Source: Calycina herbarum (Eukaryota; Ascomycota; Leotiomycetes; Helotiales; Pezizellaceae). From it: DNA of 64,000 bases. The notes beneath the pieces are model-generated. The model saw nothing but the letters and a program-made list of their open reading frames with translations. It ran no database searches and had not been told where the DNA came from. The position numbers and the translations under genes are program-made. The stretch is taken from contig LLEY01000173.1 of assembly GCA_001414485.1 (NCBI GenBank), forward strand, positions 59,017 through 123,016, in the 5' to 3' direction. Below are positions 10,512 through 21,937 of the stretch, piece by piece; within the stretch, counting starts at the first letter, position 1, and the number at the start of each line of letters is the position of its first letter.

Positions 10512-11720
10512 ATGTCAGATAGCGAGGATAGCGCCGACTTAGACAACCCCATTATCCAGGATGGACGAACACCCGCAAAACGTAACAGCGAAGAGATAGA
10601 AGATGAAGAACCCGAGGGAGAAGGCGGTGAAGCACCAACGCAACCACCGGCCAAGAAGAGAAAGCCAAGACCAGGGGACCCCGATTACGATCCTTTTAAC
10701 CCAGATCAATTCACACCAACCCCCCCGAAAGAGGTCAAAGTAGAGAGAGTCATATCGCCCGGAACTGGGAAATCACAAAGGAGGGCAACCCCGCCTTCGC
10801 AAAGAGACAATTGGAAAAAGGCAGCAGAACCGGATCCTCGGACTCTGACCCCAACACGGAGTAAATCTAAATCTGATGGTGCTGGGAAGAAACCGACAGG
10901 CAGGAAGGTGGTTCCTAAGGATGTAGTTGAAGTGCCTGATGATGAGGAGTCTGAGCCAGAGTCTGAGTCTGAGTCTGAGCCTGAGCCTGAGCCAGTGACC
11001 CGGACAGTGCCAGTGCGATCAAAGACGAAGACACCTCCTAAGGTACCAACTCCAGAGCCAACTCCAAAGCCAACTCCAGAGCCAACCCCAGAGCCAACCC
11101 CAGAGCCAAGTCCACAGCCTGAACTAGGGGAGTCAGAGGGAGAACCAGAACCAGAGCCAGAGAAACCAAAGAAGCCGGCTGGGAAAAAAGCGGCTGGGAA
11201 GAAGCCGGCGAAGAAATCACCTCCCAAGGGAGACAGTACAGATCCATTTGAGTCAGACCCAGAACCCAAGCCAGCTCCAAAGCCAGCTCCAAAAGGCAGA
11301 AGAAAGTCGACACGTGGAGGCAAGCAACAGCCACCAGAAGAAGAGGAGGAAGAGCCCCAGCCAGAACCTCCAAAAGGCGGAAGAAAGTCAACACGTGGAG
11401 GCAAGAAAGCCGCTGCAGGTGGTGGTGTAGGAGGAGATGATAGCAGCTCTAGCGATGATGAAGCAGGCAAGAAAGCAGGCAAGAAACCTGCGGGCAAGAA
11501 ACCCGCTGGTAAGAAACCTGCTGGCAAGAGAGCGACCGGTGGAAGGAAGAGGCGTGCTGCCAACAATCTCCCTCCGGTAGGACGTTGTGAGGGACGGACG
11601 AGAGCTAGAGGGAAGATCAGGGCCCATCGTTGTAAGCTAAAAATTAAGAGAGCACCTCCTCGATACTGCTATTGGCATCCGGGAGGAGGCCATAGAAACG
11701 ATCAGGCTGGTGGTAATTAA
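10512..11720 (+). CDS. Highly charged disordered protein with C-terminal Cys3-His knuckle
   Basis: This single exon encodes 402 residues, starting MSDSEDSADLDNP. It is acidic Ser/Glu/Asp-rich, then has Pro-Glu-Pro-Thr repeats (11040-11160), several Lys-rich (A/P)GKK repeats (11170-11210 and 11460-11530), and two copies of a KGxRKSTRGGK motif. The end carries VGRCEGRTRARGK and HRCKLKIKRAPPRYCYWH, giving C-x14-C-x11-C-x2-H. The same knuckle closes the divergent neighbour at 8583-9500. The basic repeats resemble histone-tail or nucleolar proteins, so a nuclear location is plausible but inferred. The function is unknown. The reverse strand is also open for 286 codons, but this is a by-product of repeat composition. 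Confidence 0.65.
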   Translation: MSDSEDSADLDNPIIQDGRTPAKRNSEEIEDEEPEGEGGEAPTQPPAKKRKPRPGDPDYDPFNPDQFTPTPPKEVKVERVISPGTGKSQRRATPPSQRDNWKKAAEPDPRTLTPTRSKSKSDGAGKKPTGRKVVPKDVVEVPDDEESEPESESESEPEPEPVTRTVPVRSKTKTPPKVPTPEPTPKPTPEPTPEPTPEPSPQPELGESEGEPEPEPEKPKKPAGKKAAGKKPAKKSPPKGDSTDPFESDPEPKPAPKPAPKGRRKSTRGGKQQPPEEEEEEPQPEPPKGGRKSTRGGKKAAAGGGVGGDDSSSSDDEAGKKAGKKPAGKKPAGKKPAGKRATGGRKRRAANNLPPVGRCEGRTRARGKIRAHRCKLKIKRAPPRYCYWHPGGGHRNDQAGGN

Positions 11721-13605
11721 ATATAAGGAGGTTGCGTATAGGGCTCGATGGGTGGTGGCGTTTTCTTTTGAGATGGGAATTTTCTTGAGTTGTTATCATA
11801 AGGACTTATATATTTCTTGAGAAGGGTGAGGGTGAGAGAAATTGATGGTTGACATTGTAGAAGGGGGTTTGGATTTTATTCTTTTCGAGGTGTATTGCGG
11901 GGCTTTTTGCAATCAGGTTCCGTTTGTTGTATAGACTATATTTCTGTTAACTTATCCTTTGGCTTGAAAAGTTGGTTTCCATTGTACGCTGACAGCTTGG
12001 AGAGATGAAACTTAACTCGCCACCTCCAGCTTGAAGCTCTGTTCATCGAATTTTATGTGAACAATGTCCCATTGGATCTAACAAAAGAGGACTGGAAAAA
12101 CAGAACTGTGTGCGTTAAGAAAAGAACGAAAGCCAACGCGACAAGAGAGACCAATAGTAAGAATTTGGAATATACCAACGGTCCCCTCTCTGTCCCAAAA
12201 AAAAGAGTGCAAGGGGGCCATCAGTAAAGCTCCAAACTCATGTATCTCACTGGCTACAACAAGGCTTAAAGTCTCAGATATCTAAAGACCGTTGTCTAGA
12301 AAGCAGCTTGCCCAAAAATTGCAGGTCATCCTTCCCAGTTGCATTGGGATAGAATGATCGATATGTTTTGTGTTCTTGCGCTTGCGGCTCGACTGATATC
12401 TTTGGGAGGATGTTCGAGTCTCTCGCCGCTGCAGCCATCCTGGCATACAGAAGAGGAACCAGCTGCCCGATCAAGTTGGTGTACTTGACCATTTCCATCG
12501 TCCAAAATGCACTGCCTGCATGCTGTTCAAACCAAAAGTCTAGCGTTTTCTACCAACAAAGTCCCTCGGTTTTAACCAGCCCAAGTCCAGCGCCCCCAGC
12601 AATACGTTTTCCACGACGAAAAAGTATGTATATAGAAAGGAATCCGAGGGGGGGTTTATACTCGGGGCTAATCCGGATTGGAATGTGAGTAGGGAGTCGT
12701 GCCTTCCTTTCTCCAAGGTGGTCGCTTCGAGGTAGGAGTCAAAGGAAGGAGCGACCTTGATCTCACCACGACTGCTCTACTTGGGTTTCTCCCGTCACTC
12801 CAGTTGTCGTGAGCGATTTCCCTCGAGTTCAGTCCTCTTTCAACAGGCTCGGGACCCGACTTCAATACACTCTTGTATATCGCAGTTCCATTCCTTCGCG
12901 ACTGCCCTTCAGTCACACGGGCTCCCCTTCCCTCTTCGAGACATTGTTCTCAGGTTCCTTGTAGTCTTCGATGCCTTTGTTTGTGCGCTCGTGGTATCGT
13001 CGAGCGTAAGGGGCCTCGCCATCTTCCATTCTTTCCGTGGGTTCTGTTTCTTCGCAGTGTTCGTGTGGTTTGGTGGGTGCTGATAATTAACCTTCAGGCG
13101 CTGGCACCACTGTAAGGATTTGTTTGGGCTAGCGGCACGACCGGGTTTAGTAACTCCGCTATCGTCGAATGACTATACTTCCAGAATACTTCCGTCCTCT
13201 CTTGAATACTTGACGATCAGAGTTACTGAACTAGCTGGTCTTTTTGTTTGAATTTGAAAGAGTCAATTCAATTTTTTGTCAGACCTTAGAGCAGTGGGTA
13301 AAGCAGTGGGAAAATATGCAGTTCAGGACCCATCATACGACGGCGGTCCCGCACGCTATTCGAAAAGTACCAGAAGTATTTTGATATAACAATGAAATAA
13401 TAATATATAAGGGAGAGCAAGGTAGTAAGTTGGGAAATCTACTCCCCAAAGGTCTGGCTTACTCGCAACCAACTTTTTGTAGCTTACTTGAGACGTGCTT
13501 TTTGGCCCCCAAATTTTATTGGCTTACTCGACAATTGACAGATTACGCGGGATTATCTTTTTGTGGCTCACTTGACAAATAGTATTAGCTCTGAATTCAT
13601 TCGTT
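11721..13605. other. Gene-poor intergenic region with one orphan exon-like fragment
   Basis: Apart from the fragment at 12274-12549, nothing is supported. The 12670-13120 part is pyrimidine-rich with overlapping spurious frames. Short GCTTACTCG-like words at 13455-13570 precede the minisatellite. Confidence 0.5.
12274..12549 (-). pseudogene. Orphan terminal-exon-like fragment, unknown protein
   Basis: After a possible acceptor (GGTAG) at 12550, 91 codons read openly to TGA or TAG. The text includes TLDFWFEQHAGSAFWTMEM and GQLVPLLYARMAAAARDSN, with amphipathic helix composition typical of real protein. No upstream exon could be joined. It is either the last exon of a gene with a short upstream exon I missed, or a remnant. 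No family was recognised. Confidence 0.3.
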
Positions 13606-13682
13606 AGCTTACCCATGGCTTACCCGTAGCTTACCCGTAGCTTACCCACAGCTCACCCGTGGCTCACTCGTGGCTTACTAGT
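13606..13682. repeat. 11-bp minisatellite, seven tandem units
   Basis: Seven consecutive 11-mers fit RGCTYACYCRT: AGCTTACCCAT, GGCTTACCCGT, AGCTTACCCGT, AGCTTACCCAC, AGCTCACCCGT, GGCTCACTCGT and GGCTTACTAGT. Similar GCTTACTCG or GCTCACTTG words occur singly at about 13457, 13481, 13531 and 13564. The 11-base period is not a codon multiple, so this is not coding. Confidence 0.85.
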
Positions 13683-13737
13683 CAATTCCTCTCTTCCGCG
13701 CTATACCAGGGAAGTTCAAAGGACATCATGGAAATAG

Positions 13738-13938
13738 ATTCAGCAAGACTGGAGAGCTTCTAATGCTCTCGTTTTTGTTAGAATTGAGGGTCAAGTTCGT
13801 AAGTATATGGATAGAAGGTTGTATGAGACGAGTAGCAAGTTTCATATTACGAAGGATCTTGATAATTTTGGAAGAGCTGTGGAAAATATGAAAAAGAACC
13901 CACTTGATATAATTGGCACAGATGGTAAAGATATATAA
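13738..13938 (+). pseudogene. Short orphan reading frame, possible mobile-element relic
   Basis: Sixty-six codons without a start ATG read IQQDWRASNALVFVRIEG, then KYMDRRLYETSSKFHITKD, and stop at TAA. The composition is protein-like and the frame sits directly after the minisatellite. Another open patch near 14290-14400 (KKGGQERKEKALGRLKMNG) has similar character. A decayed transposon between 13.1 and 14.5 kb is one explanation. No family was recognised. Confidence 0.25.
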
Positions 13939-14633
13939 TTGTTTTTATATTTTGTATTATGTGTGCCATGGTGAGAGCGTAAGAAGTTTCTTTGATTGCC
14001 AGTCACTTTACGAGGTTATTCCCACTTCCTGCTTTAAAGAAATGAATGGGGTTTTTTTTTTTTAGAAACCCGTAATATTAAAAACTAATAGTACAAGGAT
14101 ACTGGGTTATAACGAAAAGGTCACTATGTATTTTTTTCAAATTCAATGAAGGTAGTAGGTGTTTCGGGGGGGTTGGTAAATTTGGGGGCCGGGAAATAAT
14201 CGAGGGGCTAACTTGTCTTCGAGCAAGAGCAGGGTACTCGTAAGCTAGTGCCGTTTAGTTTCAGTAGAAAGATAGTAGAAAAGAAGGAATAATGAGAACG
14301 TTTAGGGCTATCAAGAAAGGGGGGCAGGAGAGGAAAGAGAAGGCGCTAGGAAGGCTAAAAATGAACGGGGATAGCAATATACAAAGAATCAGAGAATGCT
14401 CGTAGACGTCTAATGCCATTATTTATCGTATACGCTCGCACCATGTTACATGTGGAGGTATATATAATGAAGTCAAATTTTGACCAGGTAAAAGCCAAGT
14501 TTTGAAGCATGGGAATTTTTACCTTGCTTCACGTCACTTGAGAATTGCAAGCTCGCTAATACCAATAAGGGACGGTTCCAGTGCTATAAGATAAAAACAT
14601 TGCTTAAATTCCAATGAAGAGCAACTAAACGTT
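13939..14633. other. Intergenic, no supported gene
   Basis: AT-rich, with a poly-T run near 14050. It contains only the open patch mentioned for 14290-14400. Confidence 0.5.
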
Positions 14634-16054
14634 CTACTCATTCTCGACACCACTTTCAATGGCCTGACTATAATTTTCCTTCAGACCAAAGCCTTTCTCA
14701 ACGGCCGACAATAATGATCCTTTCAGGAGTGCGGTGAGAGCTACTTTCATCTTGTCGATATTAATACCCAAATCCAAAGTACCATCTGAAGTAACAACTC
14801 CCGATCCAACAACTCTATGCCGAGCAGTATATTCCTTAATTTCGCCCTGTTTCTCTTGGAGTTCCGTCAACACACCCAAAGCTTCTATAACATCCTCACC
14901 AGCGGTATCCAAAGCGGCAAGTGCATCATAAAGGACGAGCTTCACATATTGGAGTATCTCCCTCGCTTCCGGTTTTTTATCTTCGGGTTTGTGCTTGTGG
15001 ATGTCATACCACGTCGTTCTAATTCTCAGGTAATTCTCTTGATCCTTTTTAAGAGGCGGATTAGGTCCCTGAGACTCCTCATAAAACTGAAGTTCTTGCT
15101 TGACATATCTGTCGAGAAGATGTTCACCGAGAACATGTCGCGTATCTCTCAACTCCTCGAAGAACTTAGGGCTTAGTCCGGCGGCTGAAGCCGCGATTTT
15201 GGTGTATACTATGGAAGGGATTTCTCTTTCAGCTATGAATCTGTGGAAGTGTTTGGCGGCTTCGAAGTCCCATCTGTTGTTCGCAGCCGTAGTGTCCATT
15301 TCAAGACTAAATTTGTTGTCGCCGAATTCTGTACTGTAAGCTCCTTGAAGCACAACTCGTGCAGTTCCCTCCATAAACTCTTTCTCGTGGTTCTGGATGT
15401 ATGTCGAAATATCCTTGAGTGAAGAGATCAGGAGAAACGTAATTTTCTCGCTGTCTTCTGTCGAATTTTCGAGTACACATCGATGCAACAAGGCGCTTCC
15501 TGACTCGATCTCTAGTGGATCTTCGAAGTCCGCTTTATCTTCGCCAAGTGGTGTGAAAGTACACTTCTTAGGTTTGAAAGGATACACGAATTCATGCGGC
15601 GGATCTTTGTGAGTTTCTTTGTGAGTTTCAGAAGGTTTGGTTACTGCATCTTCACCCCAAGCGATAGGGATATCTTGAAGACCGAGAGAATCTAATGCTC
15701 CTCTTCCGTAGGAAGCTCTTTTTGTTGCAGGCTTGAGGTTTGCGACGAAGCCTCTAAGTCTATAAGATGGAGAGTATTAGAATCTTGATATTGAAATGAG
15801 TGACAAGACTCCTCCTACCGAATTAATCCAAGTCGTTGCAACTCCTTCAACAATATCATGGCTACCAAATCATCATAATCTTTTGCAATATCTGTGATAA
15901 CAAATACATCCGGTGGAGGCTTAGTTCGTCGTTCTCTAACTCCCAGAAGAGTTTTGTAGACCTCTATCTCGCTCGCGTCAAGTCCGGTTGGGATTTCGGA
16001 ATCATTTCGTACGTCCGGCCGAACCTTGCCAGCAACCTGAGAATTCGATGTCAT
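14634..16054 (-). CDS. Inosine/uridine-preferring nucleoside hydrolase-like protein
   Basis: This predicted 453-residue intracellular protein has exons 16054-15819 and 15759-14634; the 59-base intron joins LGLI-R-LRGFVANL in frame. The N-terminal DVFVITDIAKDYDDLVAMILL is a divergent form of the nucleoside hydrolase calcium/active-site loop (normally DxDxxxDD). It is followed by RGFVANLKPATKRASYGRGALDSLGL, as in fungal members. The family cleaves the N-glycosidic bond of ribonucleosides for salvage. The longer C-terminal half is specific to a fungal subgroup and ends in an acidic tail. Loss of one loop aspartate (Ala-Lys in place of Pro-Gly) makes activity uncertain. The start at 16054 is the first ATG of the open frame. 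Confidence 0.65.
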
Positions 16055-16752
16055 CGTGAAGGTTTGCTTCTTGCTACCAAGAGTCTTGCGGGCGGTAGCT
16101 GGTTTTTGTGTTGTAATTGTTTGGGGTTATCCATATTTCCAAGCCAACAAAGAAATATTTAAAAGCGCATAGAGTGATTCACAGCAGAACCCTGAAAACC
16201 AGTCGTTGATTCACAAGAAGAAAGAGAGATGTGAGTGTAACCGTTTGCGAGTGAATGTGAGCTTTTAGGTTCTTTGTTCATCGTGGAGACCACTTTAGTG
16301 GTCTAGCCAAGCCAAGCTTCAGTAGGCTGCACAGCCGCATTGTGGCTGTACTTCAAACTCAGGTTAACTCCTAAACCTTCACCGTTATTTTATCTCACTC
16401 TACCTAGCATCATTTTTCGATACATAAATACACTGAGATCTCTCTTCAAGGCTTGATTATTGAGGAGAAGGAGTCGGAGTTTTCGAGTTCTTGATCTCTC
16501 AAACTCTAACCTTCACCAGCACCAATGACACTACAGATCAATCGCACGCACGGAAGCAAAAATTTCCTATCATAATTCACAATACATTCACAAGACTCGG
16601 AGTTGATATAATTATCCATATTCCAACATGAAATCATGATCCAAGATCATCAATCACAAACTACATTAAGGTTACACTCATCTATCCCAGAAACGGACAG
16701 ACCCCATTCATTCATAACGACATACCAGATGCCTCCCAAAGATTCACATCCA
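16055..16752. other. Intergenic, between nucleoside hydrolase start and PTR2 3' end
   Basis: It holds the hydrolase promoter and the transporter 3' region. A short hairpin (GACCACTTTAGTGGTC, 16288-16303) is visible. No gene is supported. Confidence 0.55.
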
Positions 16753-18919
16753 TCACTTAATCTCCTTAGACTCCTCAGAGACGGGAATAGAAGCAACAGC
16801 AGGATGTTTCCCAATCTCTCCAGCCTCAAAATTCTTCTCATCATCAAAGCCCGCCTCATAAGAAGGAGGAGCTGTTTTACTTTCATCCGGTTTTAACGTT
16901 AGTTGATAATCGCCATTCTCACTAATTGTGTATTCCTCCTTATCGATATCGCGGAAAGTGGTGTAGAAAGCGATAGCCAGAACGAGACCAATGATAGTAG
17001 GCGCGCCGAAATCCCAAGTAAGATATGGATCCTTGATGAGACCGGCGGTAGCAAGTCCGATAGCGTAAGAGATGGCAGACATGAAAAGATTGATAGCGGA
17101 AACGAGACCACGCATGTTCTTTGGTGCGCGAGAATATGCGATTCCATAGGCGGGGACGTTGACGAAGAGTTCGGAAATACCTCCGAGGGCATATGGGATA
17201 GCCATATACCAAACAGTGATATCGGAAACCAAGGAGACTCCGTTTGCATCCACGCAAGTGGCAGACGATCCGTATTTTCCGCAAGGTCCATTCTTATAAG
17301 CGTAGTAGTTCAAAATAGTGTAACCAGCGCCTGCAACACAGGATAGCAACAAGCCAAAGGTTATTCGTGCAATCGGGCCGAAATGAATCTTGCGATTTCG
17401 GAGAAGTGGGTAGAGTCCATAGTTTAGGACTGGGGCCATGACGATAATGGACAGAGAGTTGAAGTTACCGAGGACATCGTTTGGTACACCCTTAGTTGAG
17501 AGCATGGTACTAAGAGCGTTGGCTGATCCTCCCAAACCACCGTCGTTAATTGTTTGAAATGGGAAGAAAAGAAAGATACCAGTCGCTTGGAATGTTCGCT
17601 TCACGTCATCGACAAAACCATCATTCCAAGGAACTTCGATAATGTCACCGGATGTAGCGATATTAGAAGGTTTGGCAGGTTCGAAGAAACCACCTCGACC
17701 CACGCGCTTCCAGCCTCCACGCTTGAGACAGACTCCCACAACACGGAAGATGTTTCCGAGATCGCTTCCTCCTGGTGGGTGAAGAACAAGCTTGTTTTTG
17801 AGCCACCATAGCAGGGCGGGTAACGGAAGATACAAGATTAAAGGCAAGAGGAAGGATAGCCACCAGCCAACATATTTTTCGGTATACGTGGTGGGTACGT
17901 TCATGAAACCCCCAATGTTGATTAAGAGATAGAACTAGAATTATTAGAATGATGAGAGATGAGTTGCTAACAGTGAAACTTACCCATAACATAACTCTTT
18001 CGGTGGTGTGCTCGGGGTCAACAATGACCTTCTCCCCAGTTTTCAAAGTTGTGGTTTCCAAACGATGACTCTTCATTTGATCGAGTAGAACAGGGGAAAT
18101 ATTAGGTTTGAACATAGCTATTGAAATATTAGTTTAAGTTCCATGTGTTACCAAGGAAGGGAGACTTACCAGCACCGACTGCCAAGATATATACACTCAA
18201 GAAGAAAGGCACCTTTGATTGACCACTAGCGAGAAGACTCGGGGCACCAGCAGCGACCACTATTACATTATTAACTGAGGATATTGCGGCTATATGGGGG
18301 TGCTAAAACTTACTGATAACATGAGCAATACCGCAAACAGCCACACCCCAACAGATCATCTTGTAACGTCCCGTTTTGGTATCGGCAATCCAGGCAAATA
18401 AGAGAGGAAGAGAGTATGCCAACATGGAGAAGGATTGGGAGACTGCGGTCGCTTTCACTGTTCCCATTCCAAGAGCTCCTGCGGTTTGTTCATCACCAGG
18501 TGGTGGGGCTCCATAGCCATTTCCCCCCGTCGGCAGCTTTCTATTGACGAAATTAGAGAATAAAGGTTGAACACCTTCGCAAAACGTTAGCATACATTCT
18601 AATACTTTAAATATTAACAGAGGAGTAATTTAATTACCATAGTATGATGCTCTCTCGGCAAACTCGACGGCGCAGATGACGTAGGCAATTGTTGGCATCT
18701 TTCCAGCCACTCTTCGAAGAGTATTTCGTTCATCCTCTGTTGGAAAATTGGCAATTGGAAGGGTATCACGGGCAGCGTCGGCCTCGACCATTGACCCGCG
18801 AGCCATATCCAAGTGGGCGTCACCCCCAAGGATGATCTGCGCATCGGCGGTCTTGTTTTCTTGAGCTGGATGAAGTATGTTAGCATAAGAAAAACGTATT
18901 TGCCTTGGCACTTACACAT
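16753..18919 (-). CDS. PTR2: Proton-coupled oligopeptide transporter (POT/PTR2 family)
   Basis: This is a plasma-membrane di/tripeptide-H+ symporter of about 600 residues and 12 helices. A four-base first exon (ATGT, 18919-18916) is joined to 18865, giving MSQENKTADAQIILGGDAHL, the usual fungal N-terminus. Family landmarks follow: AEFAERASYYG-like VEFAERASYYG (helix 1 ExxER), TKTGRYKMICWG, GAAMFKPNISPVLLDQM, and an FFPFQTINDG region. The last helices contain PYALGGISELFVNVPAYGIAYS, the conserved POT block with its glutamate. The C-terminus is a charged cytosolic tail. Five short introns interrupt the gene at 18866-18915, 18599-18637, 18260-18313, 18118-18169 and about 17935-17984. It is probably nitrogen-regulated as in other fungi; the sequence does not prove this. 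The adjacent upstream region is long. Confidence 0.9.
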
Positions 18920-21523
18920 TATTGCGACTTTAACCCCTCAGGAAAACCAATGAAGACTGGACCTGGACTTCCATTTCAAAGTTGGGCAAGGAGTACTTAA
19001 GTGTTTCCTTCGACTCCCATTTCTTTGCCCATGACCGTTGAAGCATCCACTTTTTAGCGGGCCTTCTCTTACCCAATGTAAAGCACTTCTGCTATCATCG
19101 CAGATCAATCTCGGGCTAACCCCCAAAGAAGAAGCTGGATAAGTCTTCCAACACGGAGATCTGAATGTGGGGTGCAGGGAAGCAGACACGAGCCACCAAA
19201 ACGGACTTACCGGTTCCCCCAAAACAGGAGCACTGACGGAACCAGCATGAACCCAACGAAGAAAAAAACCTTAACTTTACCAAAGTAGGCATGTGTCTGA
19301 TGTTCGAGAATATGTATGAAATCTGGCTAGAAATTGGTATTCCAGAAGAGATGATCTGGGAAGTGTAACTAATGAGCTGTGACACTTGTAGAACTCGAAG
19401 CAACAAGTCCCTGCATGTTCGCCTCCATTGAACAACAACTAGTACGTATTCAGTATACGTACGTGACTGCACTCGAAAACGGATATCGAAGACCCAGGAA
19501 CAAAAAGATAGGGGAATTTAGGGAAAGCTTGTGTTCAGTAGTAGCTTTGTGGCTTTGGCCCTGTCATGGGCTAGTTCGTGGTACCCCAAAACCCACATTC
19601 ACGATAAGACGAAGGTGAGTTTTGAGGGTCCCGATTTGCCACGCGAAAAGTGGAATTGGACTGGATTTCACCCACGAATTTGGGAACTGAATGGAGAATA
19701 GCAGGTTCCGCCTCGTTATTGGCCCAGTGGACAAAACACACATGGATTACGCAGCATAACGAGCTTCCAGACAGCAGTCGCCGCGAGCAGAAAGAAGACG
19801 ATATCGTGAAGCAAAAAAGTCAAAAGCTTATGCGGCCATGAGGGGCCCTTTGCCTGCCCCTGCCCGCATCGCCGAGATTCGAGGTTGAAGATTGCCAAGT
19901 TGCCAACCGGGCTTGGATGAGCTTGACGAGCTTGACCATGATCAATGGCTTCTTTGCAAAGCTTCGTTTGACGCCACAAAGAAGTTAGGGACGCGGGACG
20001 ATCTGGTTGGACGATGGAAATATCAATCGCGGTCATTTGTATTATTGGTAGTGTTATAGATAACCTCGGTTGTTTCTGTTGGCACCATCAATATCCTCTT
20101 TCCCGGAGTGTCCTCGAGACGCGCGGGCCGACTGCTTTCACGATGGGACTTTGGATGGCGCCATTGTTCCAGCCTCCAGCCTCTCAGGACTCGCGAATGT
20201 CAAGATGCAGATGAAGTGCTCCTTGCTTTCAAGACCGATATTTGGGTGGTTGGCGAGAATCGCTCTGAATTTGATGGAAGAGAAGAGTGAGATGGAAATA
20301 TTCTAGAATAGACATCACGTGTCGCATAACCCCTAATCGCTCTTTCCCCCGGTGCTTTCCCCAAGTTATCCTTGCAATTGGTTCATTACCCCTTCCCCTC
20401 AGTGCTCATCTGTAAACATCAACAATTGAAGGCCTCTTTTGTCGTTGAATTTTATGCCGAGCCAAGCCCCTTTTACGAGCGCTTCTGGCCGGAAGGCGGG
20501 AAGGATTGCAAGCCAGTCTAAGGTCAGCCAACCAGTGAAGGCCGTTGACCTTCTAGAAGGCCAGAAGAGTTTCGAGATTATGCAGTCAGCACTTTAAATA
20601 CCACTCCCTGTTAGACCTGCATCTCGCACTCGTTCCCCATTCCAGTGAGACTCACTCTGATTGTAATCGAGCTGGAATAGGTATGCAGCGCGGCGAAGTT
20701 TCCACATTACCTCTTTTCCAATACCAGTACGGAGTATGGTAAACCAACAATTCCAACAACAACAATTCCGATAAGCAATTCAATTTCCCATGACTGAACG
20801 GCGAGCAGAGGTTGCACCAATCATCTGACCCCCACTCTCTCGGGTGTTGATGTCAATGTGCCGCTAATTCTCCAGTACAAAAGAAGGTCCCCCCAAACTC
20901 CAACAGCTGTCCAAAATCCTCCTTTAAATTTGTTTTCTCCTTCCTAAACAAAATCTCTGTTCTCCCGCTCGCTTACAGCATTGACACATTGAAAATTCCA
21001 AATTCTCCTTTCCGCTCAAATTAGGACAATTGAGGTTTCTGCTCGGCCTAGTGCCGGGTCTAAGCTGGTGTAAGCGATGAGTGAGAGACACGAGTTCGTA
21101 GGAGAAAACTGTCTTCTCTTGCGGTGTTGATAGATTTAATCTGATTTTGATCGCCTGGTTTGGTATGCTCCGTACATGCAGTGATGGTTCTGGCACGTCA
21201 ACTGGGTGAGCTTACGTGATTTGCCGCAATGGCTACGAAGTTGGAGAGTAGTAATTATCACTTGCAGTTTGAAAGCTATAAATCATCTTGAAGCAATTCT
21301 TAGCTTTTAAAATTTAGTTTTATACACGTTCACAGGCAAGATCACCAAGTTCTCACAAAATAATATTCGGTACCAAATGAGTGTTCGTCAACTATAAGAC
21401 CCCACAATAAATACATCTGTAAACTTCGGCTCCTCTCCCCTAAGAAGACTCTCCAAGCGAGTGACAAAGCTCTGAAGTTCAAACATATTGATCTCCCTCC
21501 ATACCGAGAACCTCGCTATAACT
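18920..21523. other. Long intergenic upstream of PTR2
   Basis: A 2.6-kb stretch lacks a convincing gene. Frames at 19379-19618, 20014-20306 and 20924-21196 have noncoding composition. It probably contains the transporter promoter. Confidence 0.5.
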
Positions 21524-21937
21524 CTACTTCTTCCTACGACGTTCCTTGCTAGCCTCCGCAGCATTTTGCATCTGCAATTTGGCGTCTTCATCCCTTTTCT
21601 CCTGTGTCTCTCTTTCCTCCTTGGCAGCCTTGCGCCTTTCTTTCTTACATCTGCAGCGCCGAATGACATCTGCTCGGACATGAACTGGTCGGAAAGAGAA
21701 CATCTCGTTTGCCAGACATGTTTGATTTGGGGAAGTGACTTGGTGAAAAGTTAGTTTAGAAAAATCTGTGTTGGGTTATGGAGCAGGAAGCATACTTTGT
21801 TTGGTGGGACAGATGATCTTTGAGATGTAGAAGGGATTGTGGATTGAGGTTCGTGTTTGGGTAGAATCGAGTGACTGGCTTGACAATTTGATTTGTGAAG
21901 AATGGGGATATTTGATGATTGAGATATGAGTTGCTCA
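21524..21937 (-). CDS. Small basic protein with charged coiled-coil C-terminus, 5' end unresolved
   Basis: Two exons can be joined: about 21937-21796 and 21738-21524, with a GTATGC..CCAAG intron holding a CTAAC branch site. The product reads DSTQTRTSIHNPFYISKIIC and then CLANEMFSFRPVHVRADVIR, then a Lys/Glu/Arg-rich helix (RRCRCKKERRKAAKEERE ... EASKERRRKK) to TAG. No ATG lies in the first exon, so either an upstream exon exists or translation starts at the internal Met of exon 2. No family was recognised. The strongly charged, periodic C-terminus argues against chance. Confidence 0.42.

Noticed and set aside
10706..11566. 286-codon open frame on the minus strand
   Set aside because: It is the antisense of the Lys/Pro/Glu repeats of the plus-strand gene; long antisense openness follows from codon bias.
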